A stretch of 64,000 nucleotides of DNA from Bythopirellula sp041737835. Its GTDB lineage: Bacteria > Planctomycetota > Planctomycetia > Pirellulales > Lacipirellulaceae. Position numbers and translations under genes: made by a program. The DNA lies in assembly GCA_041737835.1 (NCBI GenBank), contig JBGSQY010000040.1; one strand, given 5' to 3'. Under the pieces are notes generated by a model. It was not told the origin of the DNA, ran no database searches, and saw nothing but the letters and a program-made list of their open reading frames with translations. Shown here one piece after another: positions 10,201 through 18,398 of the stretch (the first letter of the stretch is position 1; every line of letters begins with the position of its first letter).

Positions 10201-12519
10201 ATGTGTGAATACACCGTGGCACCCATAGAGCCAACCGTCCGGCCCCCAAGTGAAAGTGTTTAGAGTTTCATGCGTGTCTTGAAATCCCCAGCCATCTAGC
10301 AGGATTTCAGGCTTACCGTCAGGTACATCATCGCCATCCTTGTCGGGAATAAAAAGTAAATAAGGCGCGGCACCAACCCAGACCCCACCGAATCCAACTT
10401 CAAAACCGCTGACGAGATTCAAGCCTTCCGCGAAGACATTCCGCTTATCAAAACGCCCGTCGCCATCTGTATCCTCAAAGATCAGCAGGCGGTCTTGTCC
10501 TTCACCTTCGGGAGCACGATTTGGGTATTCATACGCCTCGGCCACCCAAACTCGCCCACGGTCGTCGAGGGCCATGGCAATGGGCTGCTTAATGTCTGGC
10601 TCCGCAGCGAATACCTTTGCTACAAATCCATCCGGCAAAATCATTTCGGCAACGGATTCATCCGGTGATAGACCACTGTGCGGATATTCATCGAGTTGCA
10701 ATACATTTGATTCGAGAACTGAGATCTGTGGCCTGGTATCCCAAAAGCGAAAATGGTCGTAGTTGACGTGCCCCCAAGGGACGCTTGATTCATCGACAAT
10801 TCGCAAGAAGATTTCTTTACCGACATGGTTGCTAAGATCAGCCACCACAGGATTCATCTGCTCGTTATCTCGACCGCTGGCTGTAAAAATGATCTCATCA
10901 GTATCCGCTCGCACTATTTCCACCCGAGTTGAGTTCTGTGAACCACCACCCACCAAGAGCGTTGCGAAGGGATGAGAAACTATGAAATTCGCGGATGTAA
11001 AAGTTCCTTGAGGTTCGTCACCACCAATCTCGAAGCTGCCAACCCAACGATCGCCGCGGTGGCCGCTAATCATGTCACCGCGTCGCGTATGAACGGTATC
11101 TCCCCAAACAGGCTGTTTTTCAAAAGCCGTCCCCGTGGCCGTCCAATCGCGGGCGTCACCAGCTTCAAAGTCGAGATTAATGACTCTGCCGTTTGCATCT
11201 TGCGCGAGATAGCCATCTTTTGGCTGTTTTTTGTTGCCTTGCCGTTGAGTAGCGACCAACTTGACGTCGGCCGTAGGGCGAGGCTGGGCTTTTTGCCATG
11301 CAGCGTGATCCACTGGCTTAGCATGATGTAGTAATGCAAAAGTTCCCTTCTTATTGCCGACAACCAAGTCGAGCCATTGGTCGCCGTTGAGATCGGCAAC
11401 AACGACCTGCGTTCCAACACCAGACGATCTGTTAATTAGATGAGGAACAAAGCGTACTGTTCCACCTTCACGAACTGTCTCGAACCAATAGTTCACCGCG
11501 GGATCAAGAGAACCCGGATCTTGGTCCTTGTGAGCCCAAAATCGCTTGCCGGTGATAATGTCCAGCACACCATCGCCATTCATATCGGCGAGTGCCAACG
11601 CATGAAGTTGTGAGAAAGCAACTCCATACTCATTATCTTCAGGCCGCTCGCCCATGATGACATGTTCACGAAACTCAATTTCCCCTTCGGAATTCGTGGC
11701 AACATTTTCGAACCAGGACAATCCATAGGCGTGAGCAGCCTTGCTTGTGACAACATCGTTATCGCCATCGGCGTCAAAGTCATAGGCATACATTTGCGCC
11801 CCACCGGCGTCAGCAAACGGAACCGGATGAAATTTCCAACTCTCACCCTTAGTAAGAGTCGCTGGCTGTTCCCACCAACCTTGCTTCTCCAGCAGATCGA
11901 CCCGGTCATCGTTATTAACGTCGCCAATACCTAGCCCATGATAGAAGTGATCGTAGCCACGATCGGGCGAAATCGCATGAAACGACCATGGTTGCGCCGG
12001 CTTGTTGGCGTCGTACTCCGCATATCCGAGTTGGCCATTGGTGTGACATATTATCTCTGGTTTGCCATCGCCATTGATATCGCCGAATGTGGGAGATTCA
12101 TTATCAACGGTCGGGAAAGCCAAATGCTTCTGCCAGTGGCCAGACTTCCCGCGTGGATTCTGGTACCAAACAGCTTCCTTGCCCGGAAAACCAATGACAA
12201 GTACATCAAGCCATTCGTCATTATTGAAGTCATGTGCGAAGGCAAAGAAGTTGTCTGAATAGCCGTCAATGGAAAAAGCCTGTGGAGCGTAGAGTTCGGT
12301 GCGCTCCGTAAACTCTGGACCTGCATACCAATATGGTCCGGCAATCAGGTCAGGATGGCCATCTCGATTCAGATCGGCAGCTGTAGCGCCTTCGCATGTA
12401 AATTGATCGCTGAGCTGTCGTCGTTCAAACGAGTGGACGAAATGCTTGTCTTCGGCGCATGCAGTGGCACTTAAACAAACGGCCAGCACCCAGCCAACCA
12501 GAAAATTCCTGGCGGTCAT
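7207..12519 (-). CDS. Giant secreted protein: FG-GAP repeats, PVC-type dehydrogenase domain, HEAT repeats, cytochrome c, DUF1080
   Basis: A 1770-residue modular protein. Residues 1-22 form a signal peptide ending in TACA-ED. About 35-410 hold seven FG-GAP/VCBS-like repeats of the pattern DxNxDGxxDLxxG. About 430-600 is a jelly-roll-like module. About 640-1000 is the PVC-type membrane-bound dehydrogenase propeller (VWVAEAYEYP, WGPDGWLYG, PVYVIDWYD-like blades). About 1030-1330 is HEAT-like repeat sequence. A c-type haem site CQQCH lies near residue 1455 in the planctomycete haem-binding domain. About 1585-1765 is DUF1080, now known as a 3-keto-glycoside hydrolase fold. Related proteins are thought to oxidise or bind sugars outside the cytoplasm. 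The next gene upstream is a Gfo/Idh/MocA protein, a family that makes 3-keto sugars. The fusion of all five modules is unusual. Confidence 0.9.
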   Translation of the reverse strand: MTARNFLVGWVLAVCLSATACAEDKHFVHSFERRQLSDQFTCEGATAADLNRDGHPDLIAGPYWYAGPEFTERTELYAPQAFSIDGYSDNFFAFAHDFNNDEWLDVLVIGFPGKEAVWYQNPRGKSGHWQKHLAFPTVDNESPTFGDINGDGKPEIICHTNGQLGYAEYDANKPAQPWSFHAISPDRGYDHFYHGLGIGDVNNDDRVDLLEKQGWWEQPATLTKGESWKFHPVPFADAGGAQMYAYDFDADGDNDVVTSKAAHAYGLSWFENVATNSEGEIEFREHVIMGERPEDNEYGVAFSQLHALALADMNGDGVLDIITGKRFWAHKDQDPGSLDPAVNYWFETVREGGTVRFVPHLINRSSGVGTQVVVADLNGDQWLDLVVGNKKGTFALLHHAKPVDHAAWQKAQPRPTADVKLVATQRQGNKKQPKDGYLAQDANGRVINLDFEAGDARDWTATGTAFEKQPVWGDTVHTRRGDMISGHRGDRWVGSFEIGGDEPQGTFTSANFIVSHPFATLLVGGGSQNSTRVEIVRADTDEIIFTASGRDNEQMNPVVADLSNHVGKEIFLRIVDESSVPWGHVNYDHFRFWDTRPQISVLESNVLQLDEYPHSGLSPDESVAEMILPDGFVAKVFAAEPDIKQPIAMALDDRGRVWVAEAYEYPNRAPEGEGQDRLLIFEDTDGDGRFDKRNVFAEGLNLVSGFEVGFGGVWVGAAPYLLFIPDKDGDDVPDGKPEILLDGWGFQDTHETLNTFTWGPDGWLYGCHGVFTHSLVGKPGSLPKDRVPLNAAIWRYHPTRHKFEVFANGTSNPWGIDFNDHGQAVVTACVIPHLFHIIQGGRYHRQAGEHFNRFTYDDIKTIADHFHYLGDTPHSGNAKSNEAGGGHAHAGAMFYLGGAWPEKYRNAIVMNNIHGQRLNTDIVKPHGSGLVGSHGPDFLLTQDRASQMLNFRYGPDGQVYVIDWYDMQACHDGNRDLHDRSNGRIYKIVYGDSEPVVVDLKSWSDLELAEAMLNNNNWYVRHARRILQERVGDREIDNKAIEKLIEIATTNEDDTRRLRAIWALHGIGKIDAALSQEFLGDESPYVRGWAIQLALDGGSALDDDSASPEFLTKLAELAHHDPSPVVRLYLASALQRLPLESRWEILAGLASHSEDAGDQNLSLMVWYAAEPLAEADPRRALEFGLSCGKNLPKVRDFMLRRVASLDSPEVLASLVVALGKSTQLDEQLAVIAAMRQALEGQRLVNSPDEWSSVYQALVKSTDESLRTQATALGIKFGDVNAFAAFRELIESKDSDLNKRREALKALLAAKDPELVKTLQKLLAEASMRDVALNGLALYDDPATPQAVLAAYRDYSLGEKQKAISTLSSRAEYAVALLQAIQEGQIPKSDLSADLVRQLHNLENEKISKLLTEIWGQVRTTAADKLKLMADYRKLLASAKATQADSELGRAVFNRTCQQCHTLYGAGNNIGPDLTGSNRADAEYLLTNIVDPSSLISKEYQTSVLITDTGRVITGIVIAENDKSVTIRSTAETLIVPKEEIEERMLSESSMMPENQLAQFTEDEILALFAYLRGKKQVPLLAAENNAGLIFNGQDLTGWQGDEKLWSVENGEIVGRSEGLEQNSFLLSDLSAKDFHLSVEVMLKDNAGNSGIQFRSQPIKGFTKVAGYQADIGHDWWGKLYEEHGRELLWKESGEQFALHGQWNKYEIRAEGAHIQTWINGNLCVDLEDPEGKRRGIFALQLHSGGPTEVRFRNFKLEILPDTTPQIPVAQ

Positions 12520-12552
12520 AATTCAATTCCCTTACGCACGCGATGAGTGCGA

Positions 12553-13770
12553 TTAGCTCAATGAATCGCCGTTTTGACCGGCGGACACGACTTGACGTGC
12601 CTTGTGATGAGTACGTTTAACGTCTTCTTGCGGGTCCATGCGGGTTGCCGAGCTTTTTGTAAAATCGGGTAACCAGCGAATTTCACCCCCCGACATTGCC
12701 GACTCATGAGCCAGAATACCAACACACGTCCAGTTGGCACTAGTCTCGGCATTCGGCCAAGGATCGCGATCTTCGACCAAGGCCTGCACAAACTCGTTTA
12801 CCAAATGGGGATGCGAGCCGCCGTGGCCGGAACCTTGCAGGAAGGATAAATGGTCGGCGTCGACAATTGACCGGGTAAACTGCTGGATTTCTTCCGGCAA
12901 AAGGTGGGCAAAGTCAGGAATCGCGATCCGCTCAGCGATTTCGTGCTCAGGCCGCTTGGCCGTATGCAGGATATGTGATTCGCCTTCGACGAGCGTCCAC
13001 TCAAACGATTTTTTGGACCCATAAACGTCAAAACTCTCGCGATACTGCCGTGCCGTATCGTACAAAAACCGCCAAATATGCGCAGAAACATCGCTATCGG
13101 CGAGTTTGATATGACACGACTCGACGGCAAAGGGGCTGCCGCTCTTTTGCCGGATATCGTCGCGTACACTTCCAGAACCGAAACACGAAACACATTCGGC
13201 ACGACTGTTCATCAACCCCAAGACGGGGCTGACAACATGCGTGGCGTAGTGCATGGGAATCATGCGTTGCCAATACTCAGGCCAACCATCCATATCCTGA
13301 GGATGAGATGCCTGCAGGTATTGAACCTTTCCGAACTCGCCTCGTTCGTACATATCCTTGATAAACAGAAACTCGCGGCTATAAACCACCGTTTCAGCCA
13401 TCATGTATTTTAGCCCCGTCTCGGCGACAAGGTCACAAATCTTCTCACATTCTTCAACCGTCGTCGCCATCGGAACGGTACACATGACATGCTTGCCAGC
13501 TTCTAGAGCGGCAATGCTCATGCGCGCGTGATCACCAATAGGGCTATTAATGTGCACGAAGTCGATCTCTGGATCGGCAAGTACATCGGCAAACTTGGTG
13601 TAACGCTTTGGGATACCAAAGGCATCGCCAATCTTATTTAGCTCAGCTTCATTACGGCGACAGGCCGCCGCAATGTTCACCATCGGGTGCTTCTGATAGA
13701 TGGGAATGAACTCGGCGCCAAAACCGAGTCCGACAAGAGCGGCATTCAACACTTGTGTTTCTCTAACCAC
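12553..13770 (-). CDS. Gfo/Idh/MocA family oxidoreductase-like protein
   Basis: A 405-residue protein whose N-terminal Rossmann fold starts LNAALVGLGFGAEF, followed by the family pattern EAGKHVMCTVPMAT and a C-terminal alpha/beta domain. Members oxidise or reduce sugars and sugar derivatives with NAD(P). The usual catalytic lysine of the EKP motif is not present; the sequence reads CTVPMA instead, so normal dehydrogenase chemistry is uncertain. No TAT or Sec signal is seen, so it is cytoplasmic. It lies 33 bases upstream of, and on the same strand as, the giant DUF1080 protein, which suggests an operon for 3-keto sugar handling. The XylR-type regulator is divergent from it. Confidence 0.85.
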   Translation of the reverse strand: MVRETQVLNAALVGLGFGAEFIPIYQKHPMVNIAAACRRNEAELNKIGDAFGIPKRYTKFADVLADPEIDFVHINSPIGDHARMSIAALEAGKHVMCTVPMATTVEECEKICDLVAETGLKYMMAETVVYSREFLFIKDMYERGEFGKVQYLQASHPQDMDGWPEYWQRMIPMHYATHVVSPVLGLMNSRAECVSCFGSGSVRDDIRQKSGSPFAVESCHIKLADSDVSAHIWRFLYDTARQYRESFDVYGSKKSFEWTLVEGESHILHTAKRPEHEIAERIAIPDFAHLLPEEIQQFTRSIVDADHLSFLQGSGHGGSHPHLVNEFVQALVEDRDPWPNAETSANWTCVGILAHESAMSGGEIRWLPDFTKSSATRMDPQEDVKRTHHKARQVVSAGQNGDSLS

Positions 13771-13996
13771 TTTCGTTGTTCCTGCGCAATAGAAAAGATG
13801 CGGCGCTGAGTTTCCTCAGCACTTCATAAGCAGCGGAAAATACCGCCTTTTAAAATGATTTCACTCTTTTATTTTAGCCACGAGTCAGTAATGTAGTATG
13901 GAGAAAAGCGCATAACACCTGTGATTTATTACATGCTCGTCTAATGATCAAGGTTGCGATACTCATCAACTTGCCCTCCAACGAGGTGACAGACGC
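13771..13996. promoter_or_regulatory. Divergent promoter region, oxidoreductase / XylR-type regulator
   Basis: This 226-base AT-rich spacer separates two genes read outward. It must contain promoters for both the sugar-oxidation operon (minus) and the regulator (plus). A good ribosome-binding site GAGGTGA lies just before the plus-strand ATG at 13997. No clear palindromic operator was found by eye. Confidence 0.5.
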
Positions 13997-15163
13997 ATGC
14001 ACGGCCGAAAGTCTGTAGCTCTTTTGATCGAAACTTCCAACGCTTACGCGCGAGGATTGCTTGACGGGATTATTGCCTATCAACGCGAGCATGATCCCTG
14101 GTCAATCTACGTCGGCGAGCAGGGGCGTGGCGCGCAGCCGCCAACCTGGGTCAAGAATTGGAAGGGCGATGGCATCATCGCTCGTATTGAAACCGAAGCT
14201 ATTGCTTCCGCGGTGAGACGAACACGTCTCCCTATGGTTGATGTAAGCGCAGCACGCTTAATTAAAAACATTCCCTGGGTCGAAACCGATGACCGCGAGA
14301 TCGCTCGTTTAGCAGCCCAGCATTTGATTGAGCGTGGATTTGAAAAGCTTGCGTTCTATGGCGAACCGAAATTCAACTGGTCCCAGTGGCGGCAACAGCA
14401 TTTCGTAACATCGGCCGCCGAAGCAGACTGTGAATGCTTTATCTTCGACGGCAAAAGTCGCAGCGACATCGACTATTCATGGACGACCGAACGCAAACGC
14501 CTCAAAGCCTGGGTGCAAAAGCTTCCCAAACCCATAGGGGTCATGGCATGCTATGACTTTGCGGGACAACAGCTATTAGACGTCTGTCGCGAACTCGATG
14601 TCGCTGTACCAGAGCAAGTGGCTGTGATTGGCGTTGATAACGACGCGCGTCTGTGCCGACTCTGCACCCCGCCACTTTCGAGTGTCATACCTGACACGCA
14701 CCGCACGGGTTACGAAGCTGCACAATTGCTGGACCAATTGATGCACAGTTTAAAAAAATCAGAGGAATGTATTTTGGTTCCTCCGTCGGGAATAGCGGAG
14801 CGTCAATCGAGCGACGTTTACGCCTTGGACGATAATGACATTGTTACCGCCCTGAGATTTATTCGAGAAAATGCCTGCAAAGGAATTGGAGTAGCCGACG
14901 TTCTTAAAGCCGTGCCGCTTTCACGTCGCATGCTGGAACATCGTTTTCAGAAACTTGTGCGACGCACCCCTCATGCGGAGATTATTCGCATTCGTATGGA
15001 ACGAGCGTGCCGTCTATTACGCGAAACGGACCTTTCTCTTTCCGAGATTACCAGTCGATCTGGCTTCGCCAATCCCGATTACTTTTCTGTGGCGTTTAAG
15101 AATTTCATGCAAATGACGCCGCGGAACTATCGCAAGCGCAGTCGGTTGTCTCGTCAAAAATAA
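13997..15163 (+). CDS. XylR-type AraC family transcriptional regulator
   Basis: A 388-residue regulator with an N-terminal LacI/periplasmic-binding-protein-like sensor (about 1-270; KSVALLIETSNAYARGLL start, DNDARLCRLCTPPLSSV near 218-235) and a C-terminal AraC double helix-turn-helix (about 285-385; SEITSRSGFANPDYFSVAF is the second HTH). This architecture is that of E. coli XylR, which binds a sugar through the N-terminal domain and activates sugar genes. It is divergent from the oxidoreductase/DUF1080 operon and just upstream of an MFS transporter, so it probably controls both. The GAGGTGA site 7 bases before the ATG supports the start. The inducing sugar is unknown. Confidence 0.92.
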   Translation: MHGRKSVALLIETSNAYARGLLDGIIAYQREHDPWSIYVGEQGRGAQPPTWVKNWKGDGIIARIETEAIASAVRRTRLPMVDVSAARLIKNIPWVETDDREIARLAAQHLIERGFEKLAFYGEPKFNWSQWRQQHFVTSAAEADCECFIFDGKSRSDIDYSWTTERKRLKAWVQKLPKPIGVMACYDFAGQQLLDVCRELDVAVPEQVAVIGVDNDARLCRLCTPPLSSVIPDTHRTGYEAAQLLDQLMHSLKKSEECILVPPSGIAERQSSDVYALDDNDIVTALRFIRENACKGIGVADVLKAVPLSRRMLEHRFQKLVRRTPHAEIIRIRMERACRLLRETDLSLSEITSRSGFANPDYFSVAFKNFMQMTPRNYRKRSRLSRQK

Positions 15164-15280
15164 ATACCGCTGGAGCGTTATGACCCTATCTCCCTAGCAA
15201 ACTTCACTCTTTAACTCTTACATCTTTTCAGCCTATCTCTTCAATTGAAATCGACTCCTCTTTTTTTGGCGAGAATCTTT

Positions 15281-16876
15281 ATGACCCAGTCAAGCGATCA
15301 AAAGCGACTTTTTCTCGGCTGTTTTATGGCACTCGTGGCCACGGCATTCGGGTTTGCTGTTCGCAACTCACCACAAGTGATTGAAAGTTGGCAAAAATCG
15401 TTTGATCTCACGGAAGAACAGATCGGCACATTGATAGGCGTTGGACTATTCCCATTTGCAATCTCCATCATCTTGCTGAGCCTGGTTGTTGATCGCATTG
15501 GATATGGCCGCATTTTAGTGTTTGCTTTTATTGGTCACCTTGTTTCGGTCGTCCTTACAATTATGGCAAATGATTTTCGCACGCTTTACGTCGCGACCTT
15601 TGTCTATGCCTTAGCCAATGGTGCGGTTGAAGCCGTGATTAATCCAGTCGTGGCGACAATTCATCGTAAAAATAAGACACACTGGCTTAATATCTTACAT
15701 GCGGGATGGCCAGGGGGACTCGTGCTGGGTGGTCTTCTATCTATCCTGGTTTTAACCTTGGGCAATACGCTTGGTGCATCGCTGCCCGGTGAACTCTGGC
15801 AATGGCAATTAGGAATCTTGCTGCTGCCAATTCTTTCATATGGCCTTCTTTTGGCGGGAATGAAGTTTCCCCCACAAGAACGTGTTGAGGCAGGTATCAG
15901 TTATCGCAAGATGCTTGAAGAATTTGGAGCAGGCAGTGCCTATATTGTCTCCTTTCTTATCATCATGGGGATCAGCCAACTCTTAACAGTATTTGGTTAT
16001 CCACCTATTTCTCCCCAAATGGCGCTCGCCTACGCTATCGCTCCCACGGTTTTGTATGCAATTTTTATCCCTAGCTTCGGTCGACCAATGTTCGTTTTCT
16101 TGATGCTTGTCATGTTCCTGTTGGCGACCACAGAACTTGGCACCGATGGTTGGATTCAGAGCATTATGGCAGCGGTTTTGGATGACCCCATCAAGGGAAC
16201 TTTATTCTTAACTTACACCTCGGCAATTATGTTTGTGCTGAGATTCTTTGCTGGCCCGATCGTCCACCGCATCTCGCCGCTTGGTTTATTGGCGGGTTGT
16301 TCGGCACTCGCAACCGTTGGTTTGTACTGGCTCGGAAATGCTGGGACCGCGGCGATGACCTTGTTTGCCGCCGCGACTTTGTACGGCGTGGGCAAAACTT
16401 TCTTCTGGCCAACCACACTTGGTGTCGTGTCGGAACAATATCCTAGGGGGGGCGCGCTCTTACTGAACGCGATTAGCGGCGTCGGAATGATTTCGATCGG
16501 TACGCTGGGTGGACCAGCCATCGGTACTTTACAGGACCAAACCATCAATGCTGCAGTTGCCGAAGCAGTCCCTAACGTTCATGCCGAGATCGCCCAGGAG
16601 CAACAAGGGCTCTTTTTTAACTATCAGGCCATCGATAACACCAAAGTTGCATCACTCCCAGAGGCGGATCAAGAAAAAATCAACCAGATCTCCGCGCAAA
16701 CTAAGCAACACGCCCTTGCAAAAATCGCTGTCTTGCCCGCGATTATGTGCGTCTGCTATCTCGCGTTGATTGCTTACTTCAAGTCACGCGGCGGCTATCG
16801 CGCCGAGGTTCTCACGGGGCATGCCGCCGAGGATGAAAAATTCACCGGCGGCACGATAGGGCCAGGAGAAGGTTGA
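15281..16876 (+). CDS. MFS transporter
   Basis: A 531-residue membrane protein with about twelve hydrophobic segments, for example LFLGCFMALVATAFGFAV, AISIILLSLVV and YVATFVYALANGAVEAV. The loop motif DRIGYGR after helix 2 matches the major facilitator signature. The ATG at 15281 was preferred over one 12 codons earlier because the hydrophilic N-terminus MTQSSDQKR is more typical. A soluble insertion of about 70 residues sits before the last helices (around VHAEIAQEQQG to KQHALAK). Context with a XylR-type regulator and sugar-oxidation genes suggests uptake of a sugar or sugar acid. Its stop is one base from that of the convergent metallophosphoesterase. Confidence 0.88.
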   Translation: MTQSSDQKRLFLGCFMALVATAFGFAVRNSPQVIESWQKSFDLTEEQIGTLIGVGLFPFAISIILLSLVVDRIGYGRILVFAFIGHLVSVVLTIMANDFRTLYVATFVYALANGAVEAVINPVVATIHRKNKTHWLNILHAGWPGGLVLGGLLSILVLTLGNTLGASLPGELWQWQLGILLLPILSYGLLLAGMKFPPQERVEAGISYRKMLEEFGAGSAYIVSFLIIMGISQLLTVFGYPPISPQMALAYAIAPTVLYAIFIPSFGRPMFVFLMLVMFLLATTELGTDGWIQSIMAAVLDDPIKGTLFLTYTSAIMFVLRFFAGPIVHRISPLGLLAGCSALATVGLYWLGNAGTAAMTLFAAATLYGVGKTFFWPTTLGVVSEQYPRGGALLLNAISGVGMISIGTLGGPAIGTLQDQTINAAVAEAVPNVHAEIAQEQQGLFFNYQAIDNTKVASLPEADQEKINQISAQTKQHALAKIAVLPAIMCVCYLALIAYFKSRGGYRAEVLTGHAAEDEKFTGGTIGPGEG

Positions 16877-16877
16877 G

Positions 16878-17891
16878 CTACTTCATCGGTTCACATTCCA
16901 ACGTGAATTGTTGATCCTCGGCTGTGTCGTAGCGATCAAGCACAGGCGAATAGGTACGTACTTCGACCGTTTTACCATCTGGCAGAAATTCCAGAAGGCG
17001 CATGTCGCCCATGCCACCTTCTTGCTTGAATTGGTAGTTGGCAAGCAGCTGATGAACGGTGTTACCGTTCTTTCCTTCGCTACTTAGCCGGCCGGTGCCG
17101 TCTTCCAGCACATGACCGTTAAAAGTAAAGCGAAAGTTGGGGTATTTTGAGACGAGCTTCTGCCACAGTTGTTCACCGTCGTTGATCGTCTGATTGGGAA
17201 TTTTCGCAAGTGGATAGGAATGGGGATTCCAAGTCTGGTTGTGGCTCTTCTTGGCCCAATTGTATCGAGTATCGTCGTAGTACATGTAGGCATGCGTAAC
17301 GAGCATCACCAGGTGATCGGGATGCTTTTTCACGACTTCTTCAGCCCATGCAACGACCTCATCCCGGGGCGCCCATTCCAAAGCAATCACGAGCCATTTC
17401 TGATCACCTGCTTCAAAGGTGTGGAAAGAATTATCTGTCTGCTCATCATCAAAAAAAGCACCAATCGAAGGTTGCTGAGCATAAGTAGATCCAACGCCAA
17501 AATACTTTTCCTTGTTAAACATCGTGTCACGATCGGCGGAATTGCCGTTGGGCCCGTAGTCGTGATTACCGGGAATCATTGCGTAGGGCACTTTGCCATC
17601 AAGTGTCTGCATCGCCGCTAAGGCATTGTCCCATTGCTCTGGGACGTTGTTATCGGTGATATCTCCTTCGTGTAGAACATATTTAATATTGTGAGATTTT
17701 ACATGATCAACGATCCACTGCGTTTGCTTCTTGTAATGTTCGGGATAGGCACGACTGTAAATTTGCGTGTCTGGAAGAATAACCATCGTCCATGAACCGG
17801 GTTGAATCGGTTGCACTTCAGCGAGAGCTGAGTACGTCGCCAGAGCGCAAAAACAAAGCGTGAGGAAACAAATGCGCAGAGGGTTGATCAC
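16878..17891 (-). CDS. Secreted metallophosphoesterase
   Basis: Calcineurin-like metallophosphoesterase, 337 residues from a GTG start at 17891. This start is favoured because an AGGGAAG ribosome-binding site precedes it and the product then begins with a clean signal peptide (VINPLRICFLTLCFCALATYSALAE); the frame stays open upstream to 18032. Metal-binding motifs occur in order: LPDTQIY, EGDITDN, GNHDYG, VTHAYMY and NGHV. The enzyme would act on phosphate mono- or diesters outside the cytoplasm. It resembles the planctomycete enzymes often found next to sulfatase and sugar loci. The substrate is not predictable. Confidence 0.88.
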   Translation of the reverse strand: MINPLRICFLTLCFCALATYSALAEVQPIQPGSWTMVILPDTQIYSRAYPEHYKKQTQWIVDHVKSHNIKYVLHEGDITDNNVPEQWDNALAAMQTLDGKVPYAMIPGNHDYGPNGNSADRDTMFNKEKYFGVGSTYAQQPSIGAFFDDEQTDNSFHTFEAGDQKWLVIALEWAPRDEVVAWAEEVVKKHPDHLVMLVTHAYMYYDDTRYNWAKKSHNQTWNPHSYPLAKIPNQTINDGEQLWQKLVSKYPNFRFTFNGHVLEDGTGRLSSEGKNGNTVHQLLANYQFKQEGGMGDMRLLEFLPDGKTVEVRTYSPVLDRYDTAEDQQFTLECEPMK

Positions 17892-18398
17892 TGAAATTAC
17901 TTCCCTTCTCGAGTTCGTGTGTAGAATACATTTAGAGGATTTAGACGGCGGAACTTTTCTAAACTTATCTAACGCAAATTCAATATTGCGACTTTGAAAT
18001 TTCACATCTACACGTGTTATTTCACAAAGCAAATGGTTAGCATTTTTGAATTGACGTTTCTTGCATCTTCATCGAATATCGTAATAGAGAAATCAAATCC
18101 CCAAACAGTTGCTCAACTACTTTTCTAATGTTTGAGGGTTTGGATGAGTCAAAGCTGAGGTGGGCCTGAACGAGGCTAAAGGCCTGATCGAATTTAGGCG
18201 ATTTTGGCGTCAGGCGGAAGGCGCGGTATCGGTACATCTCACCTGAGACGAATTGAAACGACTTGGAAGCGGAAAGAAAGAGCCAAGATTGCCTGGCAAT
18301 CACCCGAGGCTCGCGCGGAGAGGGTCAACGCTCATGGCGTTGACGACAATCCGGACGAGTCATGACGTTCTATTTTCTTACTTGTGAGGGAGAGTCTA
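17892..18398. other. Intergenic region with a perfect hairpin, possible gene remnant
   Basis: About 500 bases lie between divergent genes without a convincing complete gene. At 18324-18344 there is a perfect 8-bp stem, GTCAACGC / GCGTTGAC, with the 5-base loop TCATG, and at 18359-18366 the palindrome GTCATGAC. A plus-strand frame ending in TGA at 18362-18364 reads as a charged helix-like peptide (KERAKIAWQSPEARAERVNAH) but has no credible start, so it may be the tail of a decayed gene. A ribosome-binding site GAGGGAGA precedes the next gene. Confidence 0.4.

Noticed and set aside
9586..10263. Plus-strand open frame of 225 codons inside the giant PVC/DUF1080 gene
   Set aside because: It lies opposite the conserved propeller domain and has no domain of its own.
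18037..18303. 88-codon minus-strand ORF in the 18 kb spacer
   Set aside because: No homology is recognised, no good ribosome-binding site; treated as part of a possibly decayed intergenic region.
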